In this document: positions 51,701 to 57,600 of the stretch, piece after piece
Layout of the letters: every line of letters starts with the position of its first letter
Numbering within the stretch: position 1 is the stretch's first letter
Assembly: GCA_004794655.1 (NCBI GenBank)
Contig: SMMW01000042.1
Location: forward strand, 3,644,501 to 3,708,500
DNA: 64,000 nt
Direction: 5' to 3'
Origin: Marisa cornuarietis
Lineage: Eukaryota; Mollusca; Gastropoda; Architaenioglossa; Ampullariidae
Program-made: the position numbers and the translations under genes
Notes under the pieces: generated by a model
What the model was told of the DNA's origin: nothing
Seen by the model: the letters and a program-made list of their open reading frames with translations, nothing else
Database searches by the model: none

Positions 51701-51999
51701 TTACGAGAGCAGGACTTTCCACTTTGCGTCCGATACCTCGTATATTTCACAAAAGTCTGTTATCTTTGATCATAATGGGAAACTTACACAGGTCATTTTT
51801 CTTCCTAAAGCAGGAAAACGAAAAACAATAAAAAAGAAGCTTAACATCGAGAGAACAGCCACTACTGGCTGACGTCAATCCAAGACTTACCTTTGTAGCT
51901 AGTAAACCGGAAGTCTGAGTCTTCTTCCTCCAGCGCTGTGCTATATCCCAGAAAAGAGATGAAGCTGATGAGAAATGTGACAACCATGAAGTCTCTCAT
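11866..51999 (-). CDS. Sema5: Semaphorin class 5 (secreted form), whole gene span
   Basis: Sixteen coding exons on the - strand, listed separately below, join in phase to 2481 nt, or 826 residues plus stop. Order: signal peptide (about 1-22), sema domain (about 45-490, with [26 protein letters not shown] and [10 protein letters not shown]), PSI domain (about 487-535, with RDPYCGWD), thrombospondin type 1 repeats at about 540-593, 597-652 and 657-711, an atypical fourth at about 715-777, then a 49-residue tail. Class 5 semaphorins are plexin-binding axon guidance cues, and the TSRs can bind glycosaminoglycans; this is family knowledge. The sequence-level match to animal Sema5 runs exon by exon, including the unusual fourth repeat. 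Unlike typical Sema5, no further TSRs, transmembrane helix or cytoplasmic tail were found. An alternative first exon gives an 818-residue form. Confidence 0.9.
12210..13297 (-). other. Sema5 intron 15 and overview of the short introns
   Basis: This 1088-bp intron is AT-rich with a short CA/CG run at 12462-12477 and holds no coding sequence that I can see. The other introns from exon 2 to exon 15 are compact, 179 to 540 bp, and contain only simple repeats. Confidence 0.7.
13298..13477 (-). CDS. Sema5: Sema5 exon 15: third thrombospondin type 1 repeat
   Basis: Encodes [20 protein letters not shown] then [20 protein letters not shown] and CNTQDCEG. Sixty codons, acceptor GACAG, donor GTATGT. 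Phase 1 on both sides. Confidence 0.93.
13765..13938 (-). CDS. Sema5: Sema5 exon 14: second thrombospondin type 1 repeat
   Basis: Encodes [20 protein letters not shown] then [20 protein letters not shown] and CSDSPECP. It has the WxxWxxW tryptophan ladder, the CSxTCG motif and six cysteines. Acceptor TTCAG, donor GTAAGT. Phase 1 on both sides. Confidence 0.94.
14417..14584 (-). CDS. Sema5: Sema5 exon 13: first thrombospondin type 1 repeat
   Basis: Encodes [33 protein letters not shown] and EVANCTG. The CLCRSRSCD core is characteristic of the first TSR of Sema5. Acceptor TCGCAG, donor GTCGGT. Phase 1 on both sides, as for the other TSR exons. Confidence 0.92.
14966..15102 (-). CDS. Sema5: Sema5 exon 12: PSI domain
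   Basis: Encodes [19 protein letters not shown] and a closing [11 protein letters not shown]. The spacing of eight residues between the first two PSI cysteines, after joining to exon 11, matches Sema5. The acceptor is ACAACAG after a T-run, and the donor is GTAAGG. PSI domains orient the sema propeller. A UG repeat lies about 100 bases upstream of the acceptor in the transcript. Confidence 0.92.
15206..15249. repeat. (CA)22 microsatellite in Sema5 intron 11
   Basis: A perfect run on the + strand, and therefore UG repeats in the Sema5 transcript, ending 103 nt before the exon 12 acceptor. Confidence 0.95.
15538..15614 (-). CDS. Sema5: Sema5 exon 11: end of sema domain and first PSI cysteine
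   Basis: Encodes [19 protein letters not shown] then HNFSDR. Acceptor TTGCAG, donor GTATAG, phase 2. The cysteine starts the PSI module completed in exon 12. Confidence 0.9.
16058..16256 (-). CDS. Sema5: Sema5 exon 10: last large sema exon
   Basis: Encodes [20 protein letters not shown] then [15 protein letters not shown] and [12 protein letters not shown], the final propeller blades. Acceptor GACAG, donor GTAAGC. Confidence 0.92.
16518..16660 (-). CDS. Sema5: Sema5 exon 9
   Basis: Encodes [10 protein letters not shown] and [20 protein letters not shown], ending REQE plus two bases. The donor is GTCATA, weak beyond AG-GT. It is chosen because it alone restores the frame into exon 10 (giving [12 protein letters not shown]), as expected from the family. 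Confidence 0.85.
16841..16992. repeat. Two (GT)21 microsatellites in Sema5 intron 8
   Basis: Runs at 16841-16882 and 16951-16992 are separated by 68 bp of mixed sequence. In the Sema5 transcript both are CA repeats, the nearer one starting 25 nt after the exon 8 donor. They occupy much of the 357-bp intron. Confidence 0.95.
17018..17153 (-). CDS. Sema5: Sema5 exon 8
   Basis: Encodes [20 protein letters not shown] then [14 protein letters not shown], close to the family. Acceptor AACAG, donor GTTAGT at 17017. A long CA repeat on the sense strand starts 25 bases into the following intron. Confidence 0.92.
17625..17791 (-). CDS. Sema5: Sema5 exon 7
   Basis: Encodes [20 protein letters not shown] then [10 protein letters not shown] and IFTTP, the conserved centre of the sema domain. 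Acceptor TTCAG, donor GTAAGG, ends in phase 2. Confidence 0.92.
17971..18003 (-). CDS. Sema5: Sema5 exon 6: 33-nt microexon
   Basis: Exactly 11 codons, [11 protein letters not shown], between an acceptor with a T-rich tract (TTTTTCAG) and donor GTGAG. It was found because the conserved YSRAARVCK segment was missing between exons 5 and 7. It is too short for ORF-based detection. Phase 0 on both sides, so skipping it would keep the frame but remove a conserved cysteine of the sema fold. Confidence 0.9.
18531..18619 (-). CDS. Sema5: Sema5 exon 5
   Basis: Encodes [20 protein letters not shown] and [10 protein letters not shown], the conserved Sema5 strand before the YSR..ARVCK segment. Acceptor TTTAG, donor GTAAGT. 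Phase 1 in, phase 0 out. Confidence 0.92.
19154..19367 (-). CDS. Sema5: Sema5 exon 4
   Basis: Encodes [20 protein letters not shown] and [19 protein letters not shown], ending in SKWLN as in other Sema5 proteins. The frame continues with EPNF in exon 5. The donor reads GTCCGT, a weak site apart from the GT. Acceptor AAG. Confidence 0.88.
19555..19656 (-). CDS. Sema5: Sema5 exon 3: conserved sema motif
   Basis: Thirty-four codons with the sema signature [20 protein letters not shown] followed by TNSFDPLC. Acceptor TTAG, donor GTGAG, phase 0 at both ends. Confidence 0.9.
20197..20405 (-). CDS. Sema5: Sema5 exon 2: start of sema domain
   Basis: The acceptor TTTCAG ends at 20406 and the donor GTGAGT starts at 20196. 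The exon encodes the first blades of the sema propeller, with [17 protein letters not shown], and an N-glycosylation site NIT. It begins in phase 1 and ends in phase 0. Confidence 0.9.
20706..20790 (-). CDS. Sema5: Sema5 exon 1b: alternative proximal first exon with signal peptide
   Basis: ATG at 20790-20788 opens 28 codons with a hydrophobic core ([15 protein letters not shown]) and ends at a consensus donor GTAAG starting at 20705, in phase 1. The intron to exon 2 is exactly 300 bp. It lacks the SYKE motif, so joined it reads VLSELLSQ. Both first exons fit exon 2, so this looks like an alternative promoter. The upstream TTTAAATA-like sequence near 20825 is weak evidence for a core promoter. 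Confidence 0.6.
21545..21558. promoter_or_regulatory. 14-bp palindrome with extended E-box
   Basis: CGGTCACGTGACCG is a perfect palindrome centred on CACGTG and contains TCACGTGA, the type of site bound by MITF/TFE and USF bHLH-zip factors. It lies 755 bp upstream of the Sema5 exon 1b start codon. Function is inferred. Confidence 0.45.
21861..22150. repeat. Degenerate minisatellite with CRE-like sites
   Basis: Six diverged units begin at 21861, 21911, 21962, 22027, 22070 and 22109 with GTCAGCRARTGA-like starts. Several also carry CTGTGAYGT-like segments. Unit 3 includes the 12-bp palindrome GCTGACGTCAGC at 21956-21967, a perfect TGACGTCA CRE. Unit spacing drifts from 39 to 65 bp, so the array is old. 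It lies 1.1-1.4 kb upstream of Sema5 exon 1b. Confidence 0.5.
22443..22497 (+). CDS. Candidate signal-peptide exon, + strand
   Basis: ATG at 22443 opens [18 protein letters not shown], which looks like a signal peptide, and is cut after 55 nt by a good donor GTGAGC at 22498 in phase 1. If unspliced, the frame runs on to 22667. No following exon is recognised. It may be an unidentified gene nested in the Sema5 intron or a chance frame. Confidence 0.2.
26568..26810 (-). CDS. Coding-like open frame without ATG, possible terminal exon
   Basis: An open frame of 80 codons ends at TGA 26568-26570. A plausible acceptor (CCTGCCTGCAG) would start the exon at 26768 in this frame. Codons are C/G-rich at third positions, in contrast to the surrounding DNA, and the peptide reads naturally: [20 protein letters not shown] then [18 protein letters not shown] do not recognise a family. 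It could be a last exon of a nested gene or a fossil of one. Confidence 0.25.
   Translation of the reverse strand, partial: SEKSHDPTAEACLQTDFPDLNLPISKHIHVSICQRLRMSLQFDDEGPEVPPVLTRHTKGEINVVSRCGHKRLSNLTSAER
26811..30071. other. Sema5 intron 1, no confirmed gene
   Basis: Short open frames only. There are GA/CT-rich low-complexity runs around 27846-27965 and a long CA array at 29608-29676. Confidence 0.4.
29608..29676. repeat. (CA)n microsatellite, about 69 bp
   Basis: A nearly perfect CA array with a single interruption (CATACA). Confidence 0.95.
30072..30170 (+). CDS. Candidate terminal exon, + strand
   Basis: After the acceptor-like TTCCTTTGTGCAG, 33 codons read [20 protein letters not shown] then [12 protein letters not shown] and stop at TGA 30168-30170. 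An AATAAA lies at 30335-30340, a suitable distance downstream. No homology is recognised and no upstream exon was found. A nested transcript in Sema5 intron 1 is possible. Confidence 0.22.
   Translation, partial: TVGEKITQSMECCLSSLLRCHVDPLQSADDVL
30754..30795 (+). CDS. Candidate 42-nt microexon, + strand
   Basis: ACATGCAG precedes and a perfect GTAAGT follows a 42-nt segment open in one frame ([14 protein letters not shown]). It may belong to an unidentified + strand transcript. The evidence is limited to the two splice-like borders. Confidence 0.15.
31461..31604. mobile_element. MITE-like element with short inverted ends
   Basis: GTGGCGTAGGAA at 31461-31472 is matched by the reverse complement of TTCCTACGCCCC at 31592-31603. 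The element is about 144 bp, with G-rich and C-rich arms inside. This is the layout of a small non-autonomous DNA transposon. No target duplication is certain. Confidence 0.45.
32103..32265. repeat. Two adjacent short tandem repeats
   Basis: At 32103-32159 a 28-29 bp unit containing TACTTCCGGCATTC occurs twice. At 32195-32265 a unit with GGACACTGGGAGGTA is repeated two to three times with decay. Confidence 0.6.
32739..32774. repeat. (GT)18 microsatellite
   Basis: A perfect run next to a G tract. Confidence 0.95.
35174..35202. repeat. Alternating (GT)n(GC)n tract
   Basis: GT repeats pass without a break into CG repeats, giving 29 bp of alternating purine and pyrimidine. Confidence 0.9.
35260..35365 (+). 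mobile_element. 3' tail of an L2-clade LINE or L2-tailed SINE
   Basis: ACTTTGAGCCCACCTTGTGT followed by AAAGGCACTATACAAATAAA and a TTTA-rich end closely resembles the common L2-type tail (...CTTTGAGC...GGCGCTATATAAATAAA). Only this tail is recognisable; the 5' part is lost or unrelated. Confidence 0.55.
39092..39120. repeat. (GATT)7 microsatellite
   Basis: A perfect tetranucleotide run. Confidence 0.95.
42937..43030 (+). repeat. Dispersed repeat, copy A
   Basis: Shares TATCRTGGGGTGSGCTTGG, then YCACACAAGAC and TGGACTGTACT, with copy B at 44129-44213 in the same orientation. The family is not recognised. Confidence 0.5.
44129..44213 (+). repeat. Dispersed repeat, copy B
   Basis: Second copy of the repeat at 42937, with shared blocks in the same order and about 1.2 kb between copies. 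The spacer has no recognisable transposon genes. Confidence 0.5.
45037..45069. repeat. Alternating (CA)n(CG)n tract
   Basis: 33 bp of strict purine-pyrimidine alternation, a sequence type prone to Z-DNA. Confidence 0.9.
45895..46079 (+). mobile_element. Putative 5' LTR of Ty3/gypsy element
   Basis: The right border ...ACA at 46079 abuts a primer binding site. An AATAAA-like signal lies near 45972. A TGTG start near 45895 is possible, but with no second LTR for comparison the left border is a guess. Confidence 0.45.
46080..46093 (+). other. Retrotransposon primer binding site, tRNA-Leu type
   Basis: TGGTGTCAGAAGTG matches the complement of the 3' end of an animal tRNA-Leu (CCA plus acceptor stem) except for one base. 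It would prime minus-strand DNA synthesis. Confidence 0.65.
46348..46908 (+). pseudogene. gag: Ty3/gypsy gag, frame-broken
   Basis: ATG at 46348 opens 186 codons of a Ty3-type capsid. It has a helical region with [16 protein letters not shown] and [20 protein letters not shown], ending near [13 protein letters not shown] at 46906-46908 stops it before the nucleocapsid. The plausible continuation lies in a different frame just upstream of this stop. A second frame change is needed near the G run at 46996-46999 to reach the zinc knuckles. Two small indels therefore appear to separate capsid from nucleocapsid. A programmed shift is less likely, since two are needed. No reconstructed product is given. 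Confidence 0.75.
46986..47150 (+). CDS. Ty3/gypsy nucleocapsid with two CCHC zinc knuckles
   Basis: The pol frame is open from 46986, after a TAG at 46983. It contains two CX2CX4HX4C knuckles, at 47019-47060 and 47079-47120, that bind genomic RNA. There is no ATG at the head of this frame, so it would need read-through or frameshifting from gag in an intact copy. Confidence 0.8.
47151..50339 (+). CDS. pol: Ty3/gypsy Pol polyprotein: protease, RT, RNase H, integrase
   Basis: An uninterrupted frame ends at TAA 50337-50339. Protease: LDTGADV from about 47265. Reverse transcriptase: [39 protein letters not shown] and the catalytic box [10 protein letters not shown] (48084-48113). RNase [21 protein letters not shown] and ETDHKPLL. 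Integrase: an HHCC-like head with HQGIVKCR and CTIC, then [16 protein letters not shown] and [13 protein letters not shown] as the DDE core. C-terminal part: [16 protein letters not shown]. Domain order RT-RNase H-IN marks Ty3/gypsy, most like the K02A2.6-like group common in invertebrates. Lack of stops over 1,062 codons implies a young insertion. It lies antisense inside Sema5 intron 1. Confidence 0.93.
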   Translation: MEEEEEDEEVYMGMIVGSVTTDPWKVSLLMEDTENVFKLDTGADVTVVHQTAVPAAKRPLQKVRKKLYGPGHVEIAVEGMFKAKLTYKNISTVQEVYVVKTLEEPLLGRPAITALKLIETINTVIEDQEKQYREEFPKLFRGLGSLQDPYKIRLKEQAVPYAVAAPRRLPLPLKQKVKTELDQLEKQGVIRTVTKPSDWCAPIVVVPKSDEKVRICVDLSKLNEAVRRENYPLPSTDELLAQLSGAKMFTKLDCKKGFHQIPLDEGSQELTTFITPFGRYCYTRLPFGIRSGPEVFQRRMSQLLANNENVICDIDDLLIFGKNKQEHDRHLKKVMSTLQEAGITLNDEKCQFAKEKISLLGHIISKDGIAIDPEKLSAVKNFPKPENISDLRRLLGMINHVGKFAGPNLANDSKPLRDLLKKNNEWCWDTAQETSFERIKKQLTEAPVLAHYGTDKTTVVSTDASSFGLGAVLLQKQSDGHLKPVFYASRSMTETERRYAQVEREALAVTWACEKFCDYITGLRDLTIETDHKPLLSLLKTKNLEDLPPRIQRFRMRLMRFKYNIVYTKGKNLVTADTLSRAPARNTPKDEGSEEEEIFIKQVIQSLPASEKRIEEIKNETARDTVCKTVLYYLHNGWPRSSPEQEELKAFWTVRSEVTEHDGLLLYRSRLIIPEVLRTDILHRLHIGHQGIVKCRALARESVWWPKLSQQIESMVQRCTICIKERPIPPEPLIPSVTPAFPWQKVGMDIFELKKEQYLLVVDYYSRYIELAHLKNTSAETVINRVKSIFSRRGIPQIVISDNGPQFFSKQFQTFAQQYEFTHTTSSPYYPQANGEAERAVQTVKSILKKADDPYLAILTYRATPLQQGLSPAELLFGRRLRTMVPTIPSQFSEKKEKEKKDFHKKNEMQKLKHKQNFDRAHRARTAAELEPGQPVWVKPTQTPGTIITSLPNRSYEVETPYGRQRRNHRLLIPRDPNPENPRPIPKNLSSLIPTNPKSEEDPYPWSGIHSDDPDVPVANTEPCLGAAAGKVPASKVIAPPDQTVKTTKSGRTIKIPQKLDL
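50340..51890. other. Downstream of pol to Sema5 exon 1a
   Basis: No 3' LTR matching 45895-46079 was seen. A 22-bp direct repeat (CCTAARACAGGAAAGGRATT type) occurs at about 50617 and 50667. The rest is unremarkable intron with short open frames only. Confidence 0.45.
51891..51999 (-). CDS. Sema5: Sema5 exon 1a: distal first exon with signal peptide
   Basis: ATG at 51999-51997 starts [20 protein letters not shown], a clear signal peptide, followed by an acidic stretch and DFRFTSYK. The donor GTAAGT begins at 51890 after the first base of a codon. Joined to exon 2 this reads SYKE, matching the SYKE found at the same place before the sema domain in vertebrate Sema5. That is the main reason for assigning an exon 31.5 kb away. 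The frame is open upstream to an ATG at 52251, which would add 84 residues. The start chosen is the one right before the hydrophobic core. Confidence 0.72.
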
Positions 52000-52340
52000 C
52001 AACCACTGGGGCTTTTTTCGCGTCCTTGTGCACGTGCGTTGGCAGACTCGGCGGCAAACACCAGGTGGCAGCAGCAGTGAGTATCCACCCTCAGGTCCTG
52101 TGGCGCTGCGCAGCGTCGACGACAGCAATGACGGAGACAACTCTGCTGGTGAGTGCTGCTCATACGGGGCTGCCGGGGCTCTTTTCTTCCAACGCCAAGC
52201 TCCGGGCACACACATCACTTCACCGTTATCTGGCGTCTCCGGACCTGTCATTCCGGATATGACGTCACAGCTCGTTCACTTTCACATGGAAGAGGCGTGT
52301 CCTAACGTCCAGATGAGCTCAGCTGCTCGACGACGATGTC
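52000..52340 (-). promoter_or_regulatory. Probable 5' UTR and promoter region of Sema5 exon 1a
   Basis: A GC-richer stretch lies directly upstream of the exon 1a ATG. It keeps the exon frame open to 52251, with in-frame ATGs at 52251 and 52212. No TATA box is obvious on the - strand. Confidence 0.35.
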
Positions 52341-52470
52341 TGCGTGGAAGTTGAGATAGATGATCGAGGGCGAAACATTGCCTCGACGGCTTTTATCATG
52401 TCCATCACTTCTAAATGCTATGGACGCTCGGTCATCAGTCACCTGCAACCAAAATAATAATAATAATAAT

Positions 52471-52524
<54 letters not shown>

Positions 52525-54452
52525 CATTTTATTCGTTCTCTTCGTCACATTTTCTCTATTCCTCGCTAGTAGAGTTTCATCTCCTCGCAACACCTCCCCC
52601 TTTAAGTTGGAGAGACAAGCAGTCACCGAGTGGATGTCATTAAGCCACTCGTGGTGAAGGTTACGGGACGACGTGAGAGTGGTGCGTTGGCGTAGTTATA
52701 AAAGTGTGGATAGAATCAAACAGGAAGCTGTTATCCAAGGTAAATAAGAAGAAATAAGGTTTGAATATGACGACGCAAAAAAAAAAAGAAAAAAAAGGAG
52801 TCTGGAAGGCATAAGAGCCCTTTGGAAGACTAAGTACCCAAATACCCGACTGTGGATACTCTGCTGATGATCGAAACAATGCACAGAAAACAGGCAACAA
52901 AGAACGGGGGTATAACCTTTCGACCAACACCCTTTCTTTATATTGTTGCCTCCCATCCGCCTTTGGTCTCTCCCCATAAATATTCTTCCAGTCCCTCTAT
53001 GTCTCTCTTAACTCTTATCCGTCAATCTTTTTCTCTCTCTCTCTCTTTCACTCTGTGTGCGTGTACGCACGTGCATTTCTTTTGCATCAATGTCCGTACG
53101 TGATAGCATGCCTTAGCAGCCTGCCCACAATATCATATACCACTGTCACTCGGTAATACCTACTTATTAAGGGAAAAAAAAGCCTAACAAGAAGACGACA
53201 GCGAGCCTGTATGTTCTTGAAGTCAACTATGAAATCAAAACTTAAAAGAACCCACCCTCACTTTTTATTCACGCAGTTTTTAAAGTCTTGCCCGTTAAGT
53301 GACACACAGTTAAGAAGCTTGTCCATAAAGCTGGCTTCTCACCATTTCTTATGCTATTACTGCAATATTTCATAAGTTGTAGCCTCACGACAAACACAGT
53401 GTGCACACGGGAGTCTACATTGGAGTTATCAGACTTTCTTGTTAAACGTTATCTTTTGTCTTAACTGCCTCTTAGCTTTAAAAGACATCATAAAGGAAAG
53501 TCTTTATAAAAACACCAAATCAACACCTACTATCGCCAGCTCCCTCTCGAGCAAGTTTGTTACAAACCAAAGCACGACCTTTATATATATATATATAAAA
53601 ACCCGATGCTTTCTTGGTTTGAACTTAAACCCCATCAACTCCAACATGTCTACGTCCTAGATTTGACGTGGTGTCTTTGAAATTGGTCACAAGTACTTGA
53701 AGAAGCTGGCTAAATATGCTACTTTATTTGCATCACGAACTAATTAAGAAGAAGTTTCAACTACTTAAGACTGTAAGAAACTGTCATATTTAATAGGAAG
53801 CACGACTTCCTTTTTGTCACGCTGTCTCGTCGCACGTCGTGACGCAGCAGTGTGGCATCCGACAGCAAGCAGGTTAAGCATGGCAATGCACGCCGTCCGC
53901 CACCCCAGCACCCCCCTCCTCCCTTGGAAGGAGGCCGACACACCCCCATTGCAACCCTTTCCTTCCACGTGGACGAAGGTCGTGCCACCTCACCTGCTGT
54001 TCCCACGGTGCAGGTCTCTGCCCCCCCCCACCCCCACCCCCCACCTCTTTGTTCCGAGACAGCGGACGCCGCCACAAGCCAGCCTCTCACAAAAGCGCCA
54101 CGTCGCTGGATATTTTCTGCTGTCCCCCACCTGCTTAATTTTAACGGCCGTGGTAGAGACTGCTGTAGTCGGCAAAAACACTGCCACATTTCTGTTATTT
54201 TCAACTGATGACTAAGTTTTTTTTTTTTTTTAAGGTCAATATTCTTTTTACCTTTTCCTCAGACGTATATATTAATCCTTAAGATTTCAGGTAAATTTCG
54301 CTGTCACGCATTTCGCTTTCTCTCGTTGCTGTCTACATGGTTTTACTGGACTAACAACATCAAAGGAGGAGAGTTTTCTAGAGACGGGTAGGAGATGGGC
54401 ATTTAACGGGTTGAACGATGGCTGAGGTTTCTTTTCAGTGTGCATTCTAGCC
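52341..54452. other. No gene recognised
   Basis: Contains the AAT/CAT array, GA/CT-rich runs and the GC-rich segment 53850-54130, where long frames are open on both strands because of C/G-rich low complexity. None shows a domain. Confidence 0.4.
52453..52528. repeat. (AAT)n(CAT)n trinucleotide array
   Basis: AAT repeats pass into about 18 CAT units with one interruption. The array creates poly-His, poly-Ile and poly-Met frames that are artefacts. Confidence 0.95.
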
Positions 54453-54651
54453 CGGTGGTTTTCAAACTTTTCCAGACGAGTACCACTTTCAAAAATTCGA
54501 ATTGACCGAGTACCACCTCTGAACCCTACATTCAGCCCCCGTAAAATATATATATACTCATTCATTTATTTTGGCTCATGGTGCTCGCGTACCACCCGTC
54601 ATACCTTCGCGTACCACTTGTGGTACGCCTACCACTGTTTGGAAACCTCTG
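54453..54651. mobile_element. hAT-type MITE with 8-bp target duplication
   Basis: A 199-bp element starts CGGTGGTTTTCAAAC and ends GTTTGGAAACCTCTG, inverted ends of the common hAT type (CAGTGGTTCTCAAAC). It is flanked by perfect 8-bp copies of TTCTAGCC at 54445-54452 and 54652-54659. Eight bases is the target duplication length of hAT transposases. The inside carries GTACCAC repeats and the palindrome GTACCACTTGTGGTAC. It has no coding capacity and must have moved with a transposase supplied elsewhere. Confidence 0.85.
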
Positions 54652-54659
54652 TTCTAGCC

Positions 54660-57600
54660 AAGTATTTCACAGGTACACAGAAAATATCGCCGAGCGTGCA
54701 CACATTAGCACACATACACTCTCGCAAATACGCGCACGTAATCAGACACACACGTAAGCACACGTATACATGCTCTTGCACACACACACACACACACACT
54801 GACACAAAGCCTCGCAAAGTCTGGTTTGAATACTACCCTAAAACCGAATCCCACGTGCTATTGTTTTGCGCTCCAAAAAATTCGTTTATTTGTTATTTGT
54901 GTCGATACATTTCAAGACATCTTAATTATTTCACTCTATGGACGCAAATAATGGGAGCTAACGACAGGTATGTTTACTTTTCAGAACCTCAAGCGGCCCA
55001 ACCGAATGACGAGGTGTTTCTCTCGTCACGTTAATGACCAGTCCATGAGGAGATGAAAGGTGTGGGCACGCCGAACTTAAACAGTTGCCTTTCTAGAACG
55101 GGGAGAAGTGTTGCTCTAACCCCTTCGTCTATTTGTCTCCTTCCTTAGTTTGGTTTGGTGCTGAGGGCATCTGGCCACGACTTTTGCGATGCGTGTGCAT
55201 GCAGAAGTGTAGGCTGCCGCCAGCACAGACCCTTGTCGAAGACCTGTCTGCTGCCATGGGGCCAGAATATTTACTTACCTTGCGCGGAATCCAGGCCACG
55301 CAGGCAGGTACGCCAGGGCGCTAGGACGGTGTGTGCCCGGGGCTCGAACTTAACACATGCATCGACGTACATCAGCACCTTTCATTTGCAGAGGGATTTA
55401 GCAACGTTCAGTGGCGCATGGCATTTTGGGGGGGGGGGCATTTCAAGGTGTTCATTGGCAACTGGCATTTGGAGGTGTTTTTTTTTTAACCCAAAGGCAC
55501 CGGTGTTCGGGGACTTTGTACAATTTTCATTGTAACTGGTATCTGACATTTAGTAAGAACTTCGACCTAATTAATAGGGGAGGATATTTTTAAAGACAGA
55601 GCATTGGCAGTTAGGACCGAGCATTTGAAGCACACTTGTTTCCTATAAGCGTCTTCAAACGTGATACATGTAACATCAAAGCTATTACGTTGACGTTAAT
55701 TCTGAATATTTTTAACTACCAACGAACACTATCGCTGCCTTTTATTTTATTATTTTTAGAGAAAAGCACGTTTTTTGGTATGCAACGTAAACAGCAGCAA
55801 AAACAAAACAATCTTCATCTCGTTTTCTTCCACTTTTGGATTCTCAAAACCAGAGCAGCTGAAGACGACCACAAATTAATACTCACACCATGTGTACTAT
55901 CAACTCACATTGCAACAGCCACAGCCTCCATAAAGATGTCATCTCTCCGTCAAAGGCCCCCAAAACAAGAAACATTCAGACTGAGCTCAAGGCAGTAAAG
56001 CACCGTTAGAACTTCGCGTACCTTTCTAAATGGATTTAGCCCTGTCTCTATGAGTGGAAAGAAAGGTTCTCAAACGTGTCCTCCGAACCAGAAAAAAGCG
56101 AAAGAAGCTCCTGTTCGAACCGAAAGCAGAGGATGAAGCAGGGGTAGGTACCCGGAGCCTTCAGTGCCTTGGCACTGCGCGCACACACACTCTCTCTCTC
56201 TCTGAACGAGAGAGGATGTGTAAAGTATTCGTGTGAGTCTGTATGTGTGTGAGTGTTTGCGTGCTCTTCTTTTTTAAACGCACGCTTCCTTCACCTACCC
56301 CTATATGTCCGTGTGCGTGTGTGTGTGTGTGCGAGCGGGCGTGTGTAATGTGTACGTCTGTAGTCGTGTGCACGTGCGCATGCAGACGTACTTGTATGAA
56401 TGACAGTGTGTATGTGTGTGTGTGTGTGAGAGCGCGCGCGCTGAGGATACCTGCTTCCCCTAGACGATAGAGGCTGAGGTTATGAGTACACTGGAGGTAG
56501 TTGCAGGCAGACCAAGTAAATCACATGCCGCGCTGGAGCTTCAGTGTTGCACCTGCACTGCCTGGGGTTCTTCACAATAAAGCATCGAGAGGAAGAAATT
56601 GTGCCCTGCCGACCTCGAGCATATATTAGTCTTCACACTGTTCCTGAAAGCGGGCACCAAAGCACCTATACACAACCTGGTCAACGTTTCACATTCGTTT
56701 TTGAGCCTGCGTGTCAGCCGTGTTATTTAGTAGGTTTAAAGTTTAATGTTTTAAAAAGGCAATGAAGGTGAAGGACAAAATGAGAGACGAATAGGATGAG
56801 AAAAGATACTGTTACCCTTCCGAGCTTATAAAAGCACTAGTGTGATGTTTTAAAGAGCCCTTTGTCCAAGGGTCTACAACAGAATGCACAATCGAAAGAG
56901 AGAAGAAATTTAAAACTCATCATTAGCAAAATGTTAGCTTGTGTGCCTTGGGTCTATTCCTGCGAACGCTGGACAGGCAGATGGTGATAAAGGGACAGTG
57001 GAAAAGTACTGAAGCAGCTTAAATCCCTCTGTTTAAACTCTTCCGAAATCTACGGTTCCGGTAACACCAAATTCTAAAACAAGAAGTACGCAGCGTATAC
57101 TTGGTTAATATGGGCAGCATCATAACTCTATGCAGACGGAAATATCAACATTGCAAAACGCTGTGAACCATGCCCATGACAACGAAAAACAACAAGAGGA
57201 GAAATAACAGGAACCATTCATGCCCCACCAGAGCTCCCTGCTTAAGATAACACACAAACCCAAAGGAGGTTTCTCGAATTTCACAAACTTTCTCAACTGA
57301 AACGGTTAATGGTGGATGGAAAAGCAAGACATCGGCGCATCTCAGCCTAATCAGCCCTTTGCAGGCACCAACAGAGGGAGCCAGCGCACAAACCATCAGG
57401 GCTTGCCTTTAGTGGCCCCACCTTTACGTGCCGCCCCATTACAAGTGGTTAGGAGACGGGAAACCTGAAGGCCAGACAGTCTCCTTACTCCTGACAGAAC
57501 AAGGAAAGAATGAAGCGGGGCTGGTGTGCGGCGGGGGCTAAAGGCAACGGGAGGGTGGGAACTCCGGTGAATGGAGACAGGGTGGCAGCGGTACCTTCAC

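Noticed and set aside
51938..52354. 138-codon + strand frame over the Sema5 first exon
   Set aside because: Antisense shadow of exon 1a and its GC-rich leader.
53761..54215. Overlapping frames of 118-147 codons on both strands
   Set aside because: Open on both strands because of C- and G-rich low complexity. No conserved motif.
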